From: Spirochaetaceae bacterium
GTDB taxonomy: Bacteria; Spirochaetota; Spirochaetia; Treponematales; Breznakiellaceae
Assembly (NCBI GenBank): GCA_031257075.1
Contig: JAIRPM010000028.1
Coordinates: 1 to 9,770 of the forward strand
Reading direction: 5' to 3'
DNA: 9,770 nucleotides
Position numbers and translations under genes: made by a program
The notes under the pieces: model-generated
What the model was told of the DNA's origin: nothing
Database searches by the model: none
The model's input: the letters and a program-made list of their open reading frames with translations, nothing else
Part shown: positions 1 to 7,440 of the stretch, in pieces
Position numbering within the stretch: the stretch's first letter is position 1
Layout: each line of letters begins with the position of its first letter

Positions 1-1012
1 CAATTCCGCACAAAGCGGCAGGAATCTCCGAATCGATATAGGTATTATGGCAGTCCGCCATGAAAACATCTTTTGATTTAACGGTGTTGCCGTCATCCTG
101 AGCTGCAGCGCCTCCATCAAGCAGCGCATATTCATCCCAACTGCCTATATCTATCCACGAAAAACAAGATTCCGCCATAATAACATCCGCGCATTTTTCG
201 GCAATTGCATAATCAAACGATATAGATTCAGCCTGAATATACGCTTCTTCCAGTTCAGGCCATGTATGCAAAACAGATATATTATTGCGATACTCATAGG
301 CTTCATGCGGCGGAGCATGCAGTTTTTCAAAAGGGGCAAATACCTGCGGCGCTTGTGCGCGGAACTGTCCGGCAATAAAACCGGCGGTAAACGCAAACAT
401 CCCCGAATTCCAAAAATAATTTCCGCTTTCTATATAGCGCCGCGCCGTTTCCTCATCCGGTTTTTCATGAAATGAGAGTACTTTTTTTAGAGGATTCTCC
501 GTGCGCTCTGTTTCTATATATCCATAGCCGGTTTCAGCGCGGGAAGGCTTTATGCCAAATACGCCCAGCCCGCCTTTTTCCACCCGCGTTTTGAGCGCGG
601 CCGCGCAGCCGGCAAAGTCAGATACCGGCTCAATAATGTGGTCGGAACTCAGCGCAAGAACCGTTCTCTTTTCCGCATTTGTTTTAGCAAGCGCATTGAT
701 ATAAAACACAGCACAGGCAAGCGCAGGCGCCGTGTTTTTTGCGCGCGGTTCGGTAAGTATCGTAATGCGTGAACGCTCTTCCACCGCCAGCGATTCGCAT
801 GACGCAATCACATGAGACACCATAGCGCTGCCGGCTATAATAAGCAGATGGCCGTCCGGCGCAAGCGCGGCAAAAGCGCGTTCTGCTGCCAGCCGGAAAA
901 AAGTTTTTCCCCTTCCGGGCGCAGGCAAAAACTGCTTGGGCCTACGCGAATTGCTAAGCGGCCAGAGCCTTGTACCGGAACCGCCTGCCAGGATTACAGC
1001 GTCGGTGTACAT
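1..1012 (-). CDS. manC: Mannose-1-phosphate guanylyltransferase (GDP-mannose pyrophosphorylase), 3' end cut by window edge
   Basis: This cytoplasmic enzyme makes GDP-mannose from mannose 1-phosphate and GTP, for glycan synthesis. About 337 codons are visible, starting from ATG at 1012. The N-terminal nucleotide-binding signature GGSGTRLWPLS is at residues 10-20, with the expected lysine in RPKQFL (K26). Further family motifs follow: EPRAKNTAPAL, SSDHII, GYGYIE, FHEKPDE, NYFWNSGMF, SFDYAIAEK and SWIDIGSWDEY. The frame stays open to the left edge. Single-domain members are about 350-360 residues, so little may be missing unless this is a bifunctional form with a C-terminal isomerase domain. The start lies 7 bases after the stop of the upstream potD-like gene. 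An AGGCGG-like Shine-Dalgarno inside that gene's end suggests co-transcription and translational coupling. Function is well supported by motifs; the C-terminus is unknown. Confidence 0.93.
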   Translation of the reverse strand, partial: MYTDAVILAGGSGTRLWPLSNSRRPKQFLPAPGRGKTFFRLAAERAFAALAPDGHLLIIAGSAMVSHVIASCESLAVEERSRITILTEPRAKNTAPALACAVFYINALAKTNAEKRTVLALSSDHIIEPVSDFAGCAAALKTRVEKGGLGVFGIKPSRAETGYGYIETERTENPLKKVLSFHEKPDEETARRYIESGNYFWNSGMFAFTAGFIAGQFRAQAPQVFAPFEKLHAPPHEAYEYRNNISVLHTWPELEEAYIQAESISFDYAIAEKCADVIMAESCFSWIDIGSWDEYALLDGGAAAQDDGNTVKSKDVFMADCHNTYIDSEIPAALCGI

Positions 1013-1019
1013 AAATGTA

Positions 1020-2123
1020 TTATCCGCCTATCCGTATTATATTGAACCATACATCATTGTAGTATTGGATAGATTCGCCCACATCATAATCAAGCGATGT
1101 TTTTTCCATAAATTCATCTACCGGAATAAAAGCAGGTTCTTTTTTGAGCGCCCGTGAGGGAACATTTACCGTAGCAGGAAAACTAAAATAATCGGTAAAC
1201 TCAGCGTAAATTTCAGGCCGCAAAAAAAAGTCGATAAATTTGTGCGCCAATTCCGGGTGCGCGGCATCTTTGAGTATGCACATACCTTCAAGTTGGGCAG
1301 GAGCGCCTTCTTCGGGTATGAAAACCACCGTCTTTGCGGCAAGCCGCGCATTGCCGGCGATTTCTTCTTTGATGCCCTCAAAGTAACCATGCACTATCCA
1401 AAAATCTTCGTTGGCATAGCCTTTGCCAAAAGCCTCCGCGTCAAAACGCATTAAATTCGGCTTCCATTTAGTGTTAATAATATCACAGGCGGTGTTTATC
1501 TCCGTTTCATTTGTAGAATTGGGGCTGTACCCCAAACTCATAAGCGCTCCGCCTATGACAAGGCGCATATCATCGAGCATCGTCATTTTGCCTTTGAATT
1601 CAGGCCGCTCAAAAATTTTCCATGTTTTCCATGATGAATCAAATTGAGGGATGCGGGATGTGTTCACGCTGATGGTAGCCGCGCCGTAATGATAGGGAAC
1701 AAAATAATCCAAACCGGTATCCCATTGAGCCTGCTCAACGATACGCGGGTCGATATTCGAAAGATTGGCAAGTTTGCTATGGTCAATTTTTGCAAGCATA
1801 TTCTGCTTTTGCATCATCTCAATAAAATCAGATGATGGGAAAACAATGTCATAGCCGCTCCCGCCCGCTTTAATTTTCGCGTACATTTCTTCGTTGGACG
1901 CATACTGGTCATAAACCGCCTTGACATTGTATTCAGCGCAAAACTTGTCGAGTATCGAATCGGGCAGGTAGTACGTCCAGTTGTAAAGATACAGGGTGTC
2001 CGAAGCCGCTCGTTTTTTTACACAACCCGGCAGCATCGCGCAAACCGCCCCCGCCGCAAGCGCCAGCCCGGCGGCTTTGGCTAACAGGCCGGTATGCAAA
2101 CCGGGCAACTTTGATGTCCTCAT
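1020..2123 (-). CDS. potD: PotD-like polyamine-binding lipoprotein, second tandem copy
   Basis: Predicted periplasm-facing solute-binding lipoprotein of the spermidine/putrescine type, 367 residues, which is normal for the family. The N-terminus is a basic, hydrophobic signal ending in LPGC, giving a lipidated Cys34. Proline at -2 is atypical for enterobacteria but tolerable under relaxed spirochaete lipobox rules. The mature protein begins with the family hallmark LYLYNWTYYLP (residues 44-54), then ASNEEMYAKI, YDIVFPSSDF, VPYHYGAATISVN, MLDDMR, GYSPNS and FFLRPEI. Compared by eye with E. coli PotD from memory, the Trp-Thr of the pocket is kept (W49, T50). Glu36 becomes Tyr51, Tyr85 becomes Asp99, Glu171 becomes Leu188, Trp255 becomes Gln277, and Asp257 becomes Glu279. 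The ligand is therefore uncertain. Translation probably starts from GGAGAG inside the end of the preceding gene. No potABC genes are nearby. Confidence 0.88.
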   Translation of the reverse strand: MRTSKLPGLHTGLLAKAAGLALAAGAVCAMLPGCVKKRAASDTLYLYNWTYYLPDSILDKFCAEYNVKAVYDQYASNEEMYAKIKAGGSGYDIVFPSSDFIEMMQKQNMLAKIDHSKLANLSNIDPRIVEQAQWDTGLDYFVPYHYGAATISVNTSRIPQFDSSWKTWKIFERPEFKGKMTMLDDMRLVIGGALMSLGYSPNSTNETEINTACDIINTKWKPNLMRFDAEAFGKGYANEDFWIVHGYFEGIKEEIAGNARLAAKTVVFIPEEGAPAQLEGMCILKDAAHPELAHKFIDFFLRPEIYAEFTDYFSFPATVNVPSRALKKEPAFIPVDEFMEKTSLDYDVGESIQYYNDVWFNIIRIGG

Positions 2124-3110
2124 TTTTTATTACTCTCCAATTCTGATAGTTTCAAACCATGAACTGTTATAATATTGAATTGCCTCACCTATATCGTAGT
2201 TAAGCATTGTTTTATCAAGGAATTCTTCGACCGGCAGAAAAGGCTTATTTTTGAGAAGCGCCCGCGCCGGCACATTTACCGTAGCGGGAAAATTGAAATA
2301 ATCGGCAAATTCAGCAAAAATTTCAGGACGCAAAAAAAAGTCGATAAATTTGTGCGCTAGTTCCTTATGTTTTGCGTCCTTGAGTATACACATACCGTCA
2401 AGGTAGGCGGGCGCCCCTTCGCGGGGAATAAAGACGGCCGTTTTGCTTGCAAGCGCCGTATTGCCGCCCATTTCTTCTTTGATGCCTTCAAAGTAACCAT
2501 GCACTATCCAAAAATCTTCGCTCGCATAGCCTTTGCCAAAAGCCTCCGAATCAAAACGCATAATGTTCGGTTTCCATTTATTGTTAATAAGGCTGCTGGC
2601 GGCATATATTTCCGCTTTATTGGCCGAATTGGAACTGTACCCTAATTTCATAAGAGCGCCCCCTATAACCATACGCATGTCATCGAGCATCGTCATTTTG
2701 CCTTTGTAGGCGGCGCGTTCAAAAATGTCCCAACTTTTCCACGAATCATCAAATTCGGGTATACGCGCCGTATTCACACTGATTGTCGCGGCACCATAAT
2801 AATAGGGTATAAAGTACTCCATATCGGGATCCCATGCTGCCAGCGCGACAATGCGCGGCTCAAGGTTGCCCACATTATTCAGTTTGTTATGGTCGATTTT
2901 GGCAAGCATTCCTTGTTGGGTCATTATTTCGATAAAGTCCGAAGTAGGGAATACAATATCATAGCCGCCGCCGCCTGCTTGTATCTTGGCGTACATTTCT
3001 TCGTTGGAAGCATACTCATCGTAAACAACTTTTACTTTGTACTCTTCGCGGAATTTATCGAGCACCGATTCAGGAAGGTAGTACGTCCAGTTGTAAAGAT
3101 AGAGCGTATC
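1020..3110 (-). repeat. Tandem gene duplication with 1110-base period (two potD-like copies)
   Basis: The mature-protein parts of the two potD-like genes form a direct repeat with a constant offset of 1110 bases. Identical blocks include 33 bases at 1378-1410 and 2488-2520, then 25 bases starting about three bases later. Another lies around 1222-1247 and 2332-2357. The offset is unchanged at 1571 and 2681, so no insertions or deletions separate the copies. The signal-peptide regions are unrelated in sequence. Conserved blocks of this length could allow recombination between the copies. Confidence 0.9.
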
Positions 3111-3245
3111 TTCCGCAGCGCCGGAATTGGCTGTTTTTGCCTTGGAGCATGCATTAAAAACAAGGCATACCGCCACGATGCACACGCCCGCCGGAAACCC
3201 CGCACGCGCCCGGTTACAGGCGCTTCTTCGTGAAAACTTTTTCAT
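2130..3245 (-). CDS. potD: PotD-like polyamine-binding lipoprotein, first tandem copy
   Basis: Predicted solute-binding lipoprotein of 371 residues, the first gene of the minus-strand unit. The signal peptide has a strongly basic start (MKKFSRRS), a hydrophobic core, and a putative lipidation Cys33 in VFNAC, a relaxed lipobox. The mature part carries LYLYNWTYYLP, ASNEEMYAKI, YDIVFPTSDF, YYYGAATISVN, MLDDMR and FFLRPEI, as expected for PotD-type type II binding proteins. It aligns without gaps to the downstream copy over 326 residues, at about 74% identity by hand count. Predicted pocket positions differ between the two: Tyr281 here against Gln277, and Asp283 here against Glu279. The ATG at 3245 is supported by AAGGAG at 3257-3252, six bases upstream. 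A sigma70-like promoter lies further upstream. An ABC permease and ATPase must be encoded elsewhere if this protein serves uptake; a receptor role is also possible. Confidence 0.88.
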   Translation of the reverse strand: MKKFSRRSACNRARAGFPAGVCIVAVCLVFNACSKAKTANSGAAEDTLYLYNWTYYLPESVLDKFREEYKVKVVYDEYASNEEMYAKIQAGGGGYDIVFPTSDFIEIMTQQGMLAKIDHNKLNNVGNLEPRIVALAAWDPDMEYFIPYYYGAATISVNTARIPEFDDSWKSWDIFERAAYKGKMTMLDDMRMVIGGALMKLGYSSNSANKAEIYAASSLINNKWKPNIMRFDSEAFGKGYASEDFWIVHGYFEGIKEEMGGNTALASKTAVFIPREGAPAYLDGMCILKDAKHKELAHKFIDFFLRPEIFAEFADYFNFPATVNVPARALLKNKPFLPVEEFLDKTMLNYDIGEAIQYYNSSWFETIRIGE

Positions 3246-3270
3246 AAAGTTCTCCTTTCACTATGGTTGA

Positions 3271-3299
3271 ATTCTGCTAAAAATACGAAAGTTTGACAA
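3271..3299 (-). promoter_or_regulatory. Candidate sigma70-type promoter for the potD-potD-manC unit
   Basis: Read on the minus strand, TTGTCA (3299-3294, five of six matches to consensus) is followed by a 17-base spacer. CAGAAT then sits at 3276-3271 (four of six). Predicted transcription would begin around 3264. That leaves a short leader containing the AAGGAG Shine-Dalgarno sequence before the ATG at 3245. Seen by eye only. Confidence 0.5.
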
Positions 3300-3332
3300 G
3301 GGGCCGCCGCTTCGGCTTAACCATAAACAGAC

Positions 3333-3361
3333 TGGGCATTCCGGCGCTATTCGATTACACT
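3333..3361 (+). promoter_or_regulatory. Weak candidate promoter for the histidine kinase gene
   Basis: TGGGCA (3333-3338) and TACACT (3356-3361) are separated by 17 bases, with four of six matches each. The predicted start near 3368 leaves about 24 bases before the kinase ATG, including a weak GGA-containing ribosome site at 3381. Similar matches occur by chance, so confidence is low. Confidence 0.25.
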
Positions 3362-3391
3362 GAAAACGTTTGGACAACGTGGAAATAAAAT

Positions 3392-4810
3392 ATGATTAGC
3401 CTGAAAAACCGGCTTATGCTTACCTATACTTTTTTTATCTGCGCCGCGTTTGCCGCGTTGTTTTTTTTACTCAATGCCGCATCAAAAAAAATATTCGATA
3501 ATTTTGTACGCGATGTCATTATTGAAAAGAATCAGGAAATTGTACGCGCTGTAGAAGAACAATACCGCCCGCTGCAAAAACAGTTTGATTTGGCAGCGCT
3601 TGAGAGCGTGGGAATGATTTTTATGCACGATGGTTTTATTGTTGATGTGGAAGATTCAGAGGGCAGGTATGTTTGGAACGCGCGTGATATGGATATGGAA
3701 CATTGCGCCGCCGTACTGCAAAAGATAAGCGAGCGCATGAACGCGAAGCATGGCAAAAAAACTGAACTGCAAAGCGCGGGTTTCCCGTTGTTCTACAGCG
3801 GCAAAATAATAGGGAATGTAAACATAGCAAGCGCCGGGCCTCTTTTTTATACCGAAGCACAAAGCGAATTTATCATTCACCTTAACCTAACGCTTGCCGC
3901 GCTCTTTTTTATATCGCTTGTTGTATGTACCGGTTTTGCGCTTATTCATGCGGAACGGCTTTCGCGCCCCATTGTCCGCGCAACACAGGCGGCGCGGACA
4001 ATCGCGGCCTGTTATGCGGCGGCAAACCGGCCCCTGCCGGATGACTTGCCGGAATCCGCGCCTGCGGAACAGTACAAAACCCGCGAACTTGCCGCGCTTA
4101 CGGGGGCAATACATGAAATGGCAGATGAACTGCGGGAAGCGGCGGCGCGTCAGAAACAACTTACAGGAGATGTGGCGCACGAACTGCGGACACCCCTTGC
4201 GTCAATACAGGGAACGATAGAGGCGCTTCTGGACGGCGTGTGGGAAGCCGGACCGGAACGCCTTTTTTCTCTTTTGAACGAAGTAAAACGGCTTACGCAA
4301 CTGGTCAATGATTTGCAGGTTTTGTCTTCTTTTGAATCGGGAAACATTACGCTCACCAAAACTGAATTCGATATGGCGGAACTGCTGCGGGATGCCGCGG
4401 AACAATTTACAAATGCCGCCCGTGAAAAAGGAATTGAAATTACAAGCCGTTTAATTCCCTGGCGCGCCGCCGCCGACTATGGCAGAACAAAACAAGTTAT
4501 AATAAATCTTTTATCTAATGCGGTAAAATATACGGCACAAGGAACAATCACCCTCAGTATGGAAAAAATATCATACACGGGAAAAGACGCGCTTGCCATA
4601 AAAATCACCGACACCGGCCCGGGCATTCCTGACAAGGATTTGCCGCATATTTTTGAACGGTTTTACCGCGCGGAAAAATCGCGGAACAGGGGCACCGGCG
4701 GCGCAGGGGTTGGTTTAACAATAGCCCGCGCCATCTGCGCTGCCTGCGGCTGGAAAATCTACGCGGAAAGCGTCGAAGGAAAAGGCAGTGTATTTACGGT
4801 TGTTATGTGA
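3392..4810 (+). CDS. Membrane sensor histidine kinase, no adjacent response regulator
   Basis: Two-component sensor kinase of 472 residues. The first membrane segment is about residues 9-28 and an extracytoplasmic sensor domain spans about 29-160. The second membrane segment is about 164-184. A HAMP domain follows (SRPI near 191 to MADEL near 247), with a connector roughly ten residues longer than usual. The dimerisation and phosphoacceptor domain has His263 in GDVAHELRTPLAS. The catalytic ATPase domain shows an N box (NLLSNAVKY, 372-380), DTGPGIP (407-413), FERFYR (421-426) and GTGGAGVGL (434-442). All key residues are present, so it should be active. Layout resembles BaeS-type kinases. It diverges from the potD-like genes and converges with rodA, and no receiver-domain gene lies on either side, so its partner is elsewhere. 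The stimulus is unknown; polyamine or binding-protein sensing is only suggested by position. Confidence 0.92.
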   Translation: MISLKNRLMLTYTFFICAAFAALFFLLNAASKKIFDNFVRDVIIEKNQEIVRAVEEQYRPLQKQFDLAALESVGMIFMHDGFIVDVEDSEGRYVWNARDMDMEHCAAVLQKISERMNAKHGKKTELQSAGFPLFYSGKIIGNVNIASAGPLFYTEAQSEFIIHLNLTLAALFFISLVVCTGFALIHAERLSRPIVRATQAARTIAACYAAANRPLPDDLPESAPAEQYKTRELAALTGAIHEMADELREAAARQKQLTGDVAHELRTPLASIQGTIEALLDGVWEAGPERLFSLLNEVKRLTQLVNDLQVLSSFESGNITLTKTEFDMAELLRDAAEQFTNAAREKGIEITSRLIPWRAAADYGRTKQVIINLLSNAVKYTAQGTITLSMEKISYTGKDALAIKITDTGPGIPDKDLPHIFERFYRAEKSRNRGTGGAGVGLTIARAICAACGWKIYAESVEGKGSVFTVVM

Positions 4811-4824
4811 CGGGCGCATACAAC

Positions 4825-6135
4825 TCAACGCTGGAATCTCCGAATGTGAATACTCAGCGCCAAGCCTATGCCGGACATTGCCGATATGAGCGCCGACCCC
4901 CCATACGACATAAAGAAAAGCGGGATGCCGGTAATCGGCATAATGCCCATTGTCATGCCTACATTGATTAAAAAATGAAATACATAAATAGATGAAAGCC
5001 CCGCAGCAATATAAGTGCCGAATGCATCCTGCGTATTTTTCATGATTTTGATTAAGCGGAGGCATATTATTAAAAAAAGTACAAACACAAGGATGCCGCC
5101 GACAAGCCCCCATTCTTCCGAAAAAATTGAAAAAATAAAGTCTGTACTCTGCTGCGGCAAAAACCGGTAATGGCTTTGCGTTCCCTGCAGGTAGCCTTTT
5201 CCCCAAAAACCGCCGGAACCTATTGCGGTAATAGATTGAATGATGTTCCAGCCGGCGCCGCGCGGGTCTACGTTTGGGTCCAAAAATACTATCAGGCGCA
5301 TTATTTGGTAATCCTTCAGCATTTTGCGCATTACAAAAGAAAGCACAAATGAAACAATCAGCAAAAGCACCGCATAATCTATCCAGTAAAAATAATATTT
5401 TCTATAACGTACAAATCCCCAAAACGCTATAGCGCCTATTATTGTAAAAAGAAGCGCCGCGCCGCCCAAAAAACGCATGTCATTCAAAAGCAGCAAATAG
5501 GTGCTTGTTTTTTTCAGTATCATTGTCTGCCATAATGGAAGTATGGCGAATATACCGGTAAGCGCTATACAACTGCCGGTAAAGACAATATACCGCGCGG
5601 ATATTCCGGCAACAAATGTTACTACAATCAATATGGGAATAAACACAAGCGAAGTGCCGAAATCCGGCTGTAACAGGATTAACCCCATAGGAAAGAGGCA
5701 AATTGCGCATGAAACAGCAAAACGCTTTAGGTCATTAGTATTGCGTTTAGAAATATCTAAATACTGTGATAAAAACAAAATGGTAATAATTTTTGTAAAT
5801 TCCGAAGGCTGAATGCCAAATGAACCGATGTGCAGCCATGCGCGCGCGCCGTTTACTACGGTGCCGGCAAAAAGCGTTATAATAAGAACTGCTATAGCGG
5901 CAAAGTATAAATAGGTTGAAATATAATATATGCGTGAATAATTTGATATCGCAAGCACCAGCGCAACAACAAGGCTGACCGATGCCCACACAATTTGCCG
6001 TATATATTCTGTTGATACAGAAACCTCCGTTGCCGTTATGCCGGAAGAATAAATAAACAATATGCCGAATATTGTTAATATAAGCGCCGAAAAAAGGAGC
6101 AAAAAATCCAGTTCTAAAAAATCGCGCAGTTTCAT
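4825..6135 (-). CDS. rodA: RodA, SEDS-family peptidoglycan glycosyltransferase
   Basis: Polytopic inner-membrane enzyme that polymerises lipid II for cell elongation, normally together with a class B PBP2. The 436-residue protein shows the SEDS series: NGARAWLHIG and GIQPSEF (95-113), LLQPDFGTS (154-162), DPRGAGWNIIQS (290-301), AIGSGGFWGKGYLQGTQS (304-321), STDFIF (330-335), and GIMPITGIP with SYGGSA (398-415). Asp332 lies in the TDFIF motif, where the essential aspartate of RodA is found. E. coli RodA is about 370 residues. The extra length is mostly residues 208-268, which look like two additional membrane helices. The ATG overlaps the stop of the upstream transporter gene (ATGA), and GGAG at 6146-6143 is seven bases upstream, so the two are coupled. 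No PBP2 or mre gene is in the window. RodA is preferred over FtsW because of the motif spelling and the C-terminus ending soon after SIHIRR. Confidence 0.93.
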   Translation of the reverse strand: MKLRDFLELDFLLLFSALILTIFGILFIYSSGITATEVSVSTEYIRQIVWASVSLVVALVLAISNYSRIYYISTYLYFAAIAVLIITLFAGTVVNGARAWLHIGSFGIQPSEFTKIITILFLSQYLDISKRNTNDLKRFAVSCAICLFPMGLILLQPDFGTSLVFIPILIVVTFVAGISARYIVFTGSCIALTGIFAILPLWQTMILKKTSTYLLLLNDMRFLGGAALLFTIIGAIAFWGFVRYRKYYFYWIDYAVLLLIVSFVLSFVMRKMLKDYQIMRLIVFLDPNVDPRGAGWNIIQSITAIGSGGFWGKGYLQGTQSHYRFLPQQSTDFIFSIFSEEWGLVGGILVFVLFLIICLRLIKIMKNTQDAFGTYIAAGLSSIYVFHFLINVGMTMGIMPITGIPLFFMSYGGSALISAMSGIGLALSIHIRRFQR

Positions 6136-7406
6136 GCCGCTTCTCCGGTTATATGTTTGACAGGCGCGGTTTTTATCGTTGCCGCATACAAACTGTTAAT
6201 CAGCCCCAGCACGGCGGAAATGGTAAACAGCACTTCAATGCCTGTTACTTTCCAAACAAAGCCGCCGGCAAGCGCGATAAAAATGGACAGTACATGATTT
6301 ATAGAAATACCGGTAGAAATTGTTGCGGTCATTTCTTCTTGATTTTCGGCTATTGACTGTACATAAACATTTGATGCCATGCTTCCCAGCGTAAGAATAG
6401 AATCAAGTATATAATTTATACATACAATAACAAATGCTATATTCTGCGGGAAAATACGGTGTGAAAATCCGTAAAAAAAACAGACTACTATCAAAACAAG
6501 CGTATCGCCGACCATAATTGTTTTATAGCCCAGATAATCAATAAGCCGGCCGACAAGCGGTGAAAACACCATGCCAAAAACGGCGGCAACCGCGAGCAGT
6601 ATGGCAACAACGCTTGTCGGAGCGCCATACTCACGAATCAGCACCATAGGCCCAAAAGTAAAGAATACCTGTTTACGCGCCCCATAGAAAATTTCCAGCA
6701 TATAGTACGTGGAAAATTTCCGCGAAAAATAAAACCGCCGCCGCCGCGTCTTTGTTTCTGTTTCTTTTATAGCGATAGAAGTAAGCAGCGCCCCGGTCAT
6801 AAGCGCGGCGGCAATAGCAAATACTACTTTGAACTGTATGACATCGGTACGCGAAAAGCCAAACCGTGAAAAAATAAAAAACACAAGCGTAACAATTAAA
6901 AAACCGGCAATGCTGCCCAAATTGCTTATCGTAGAGGCGATGCCGAGCGCCGCGCCGCCGCGCCCCTTTTCCGCAAGTTCCAGCGAAATAGTGCTTTTTA
7001 CCGGCATAACAGTATGTTCGCCAAAACTAAAAACGACTACAAAAGCCACCACGGCAAATGTTTCAGCCTTTACCACCGCCAAGCCGGCAACCCCCGCAAG
7101 CATAAGCGCCGTGCCTATTTTGAAAACACGCTGTTCGGCAAAACGGTACATCGCGGCCAAAATAAAAACGACAAGCAATCCCGGAATCTCCCGCACAAAT
7201 TCGATTATGCCCCGCTCAAACGGATTTACGCCGAGTATTTCAATCAAATAATTATCCTGAACTCCTTTGTAAAGCCCGTAAGCAACTCCTGACAAAACCA
7301 GCACGGACAAAAAACGCGCAGGGTGCGCTCCCCGGCGGTAAATGGTTGATATTTGCATACATTCAATATAAAAGAAATTGAAAAAATCATTAAGAGAGCG
7401 GAACAT
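6132..7406 (-). CDS. Major facilitator superfamily transporter, substrate unknown
   Basis: Inner-membrane secondary transporter of up to 424 residues with about 12 hydrophobic helices. Visible MFS features include a first helix at about 33-51 (FLSVLVLSGVAYGLYKG). The loop with FERGIIEFVREIPG resembles the cytoplasmic loop before helix 2. A basic central loop (KETETKTRRRRFYFSRKF) separates the two six-helix halves, and a second half-domain loop reads SPLVGRLIDYLGYK. No signature identifies the substrate. The longest frame is given. Met17 (ATG at 7358) would leave a more usual 16-residue cytoplasmic start, and a TATATT box precedes it, so the true start may be 7358. Neither start has a Shine-Dalgarno sequence. 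The 3' end overlaps rodA by four bases, so the two are likely co-transcribed. A link to cell-wall metabolism is inference only. Confidence 0.85.
   Translation of the reverse strand: MFRSLNDFFNFFYIECMQISTIYRRGAHPARFLSVLVLSGVAYGLYKGVQDNYLIEILGVNPFERGIIEFVREIPGLLVVFILAAMYRFAEQRVFKIGTALMLAGVAGLAVVKAETFAVVAFVVVFSFGEHTVMPVKSTISLELAEKGRGGAALGIASTISNLGSIAGFLIVTLVFFIFSRFGFSRTDVIQFKVVFAIAAALMTGALLTSIAIKETETKTRRRRFYFSRKFSTYYMLEIFYGARKQVFFTFGPMVLIREYGAPTSVVAILLAVAAVFGMVFSPLVGRLIDYLGYKTIMVGDTLVLIVVCFFYGFSHRIFPQNIAFVIVCINYILDSILTLGSMASNVYVQSIAENQEEMTATISTGISINHVLSIFIALAGGFVWKVTGIEVLFTISAVLGLINSLYAATIKTAPVKHITGEAA
7365..7393 (-). promoter_or_regulatory. Candidate promoter for the MFS-rodA unit, possibly leaderless
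   Basis: On the minus strand, TATATT (7370-7365) lies six bases before the alternative ATG at 7358. It has a poor -35 match, TTAATG (7393-7388), at 17-base spacing. If used, transcription would start at or next to that ATG. It lies inside the longest reading frame, so it matters for the start choice. Confidence 0.3.
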
Positions 7407-7434
7407 TGAGGCCGTTTTCTTTTTTTGATATGTT
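7406..7434 (+). promoter_or_regulatory. Candidate promoter for the radical SAM gene pair, possibly leaderless
   Basis: TTGAGG (7406-7411, four of six) is followed by a 17-base spacer and TATGTT (7429-7434, four of six). The -10 hexamer ends six bases before the ATG at 7441. No Shine-Dalgarno sequence precedes that ATG. This fits a transcript beginning at or beside the start codon. Confidence 0.35.
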
Positions 7435-7440
7435 ATTAGT

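Noticed and set aside
3293..3298. Perfect TTGACA on the plus strand, overlapping the minus-strand TTGTCA
   Set aside because: No credible -10 hexamer lies 16-18 bases downstream; it is explained by the self-complementary core of the minus-strand -35.
3302..3318. Possible hairpin with a TTCG loop in the divergent region
   Set aside because: Only two base pairs flank the TTCG and no T-run follows, so it is not a terminator.
3293..3388. Small open stretch (TTG start, about 31 codons) before the kinase that could be a response-regulator remnant
   Set aside because: No recognisable receiver or winged-helix motif, no ribosome site, and too short to support.
3887..4220. Arginine-rich frames of about 100 codons on both strands inside the kinase gene
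   Set aside because: Composition is typical of off-frame reading of a G+C-rich gene, and the kinase frame has all the conserved motifs.
4811..4824. Terminator between the convergent kinase and rodA genes
   Set aside because: Only 14 bases separate the genes and no inverted repeat with a T-run was found there or just inside either end.
4715..5206. 163-codon minus-strand frame across the kinase-rodA junction
   Set aside because: It overlaps the strongly supported rodA and the kinase 3' end in another frame and has no recognisable motifs.
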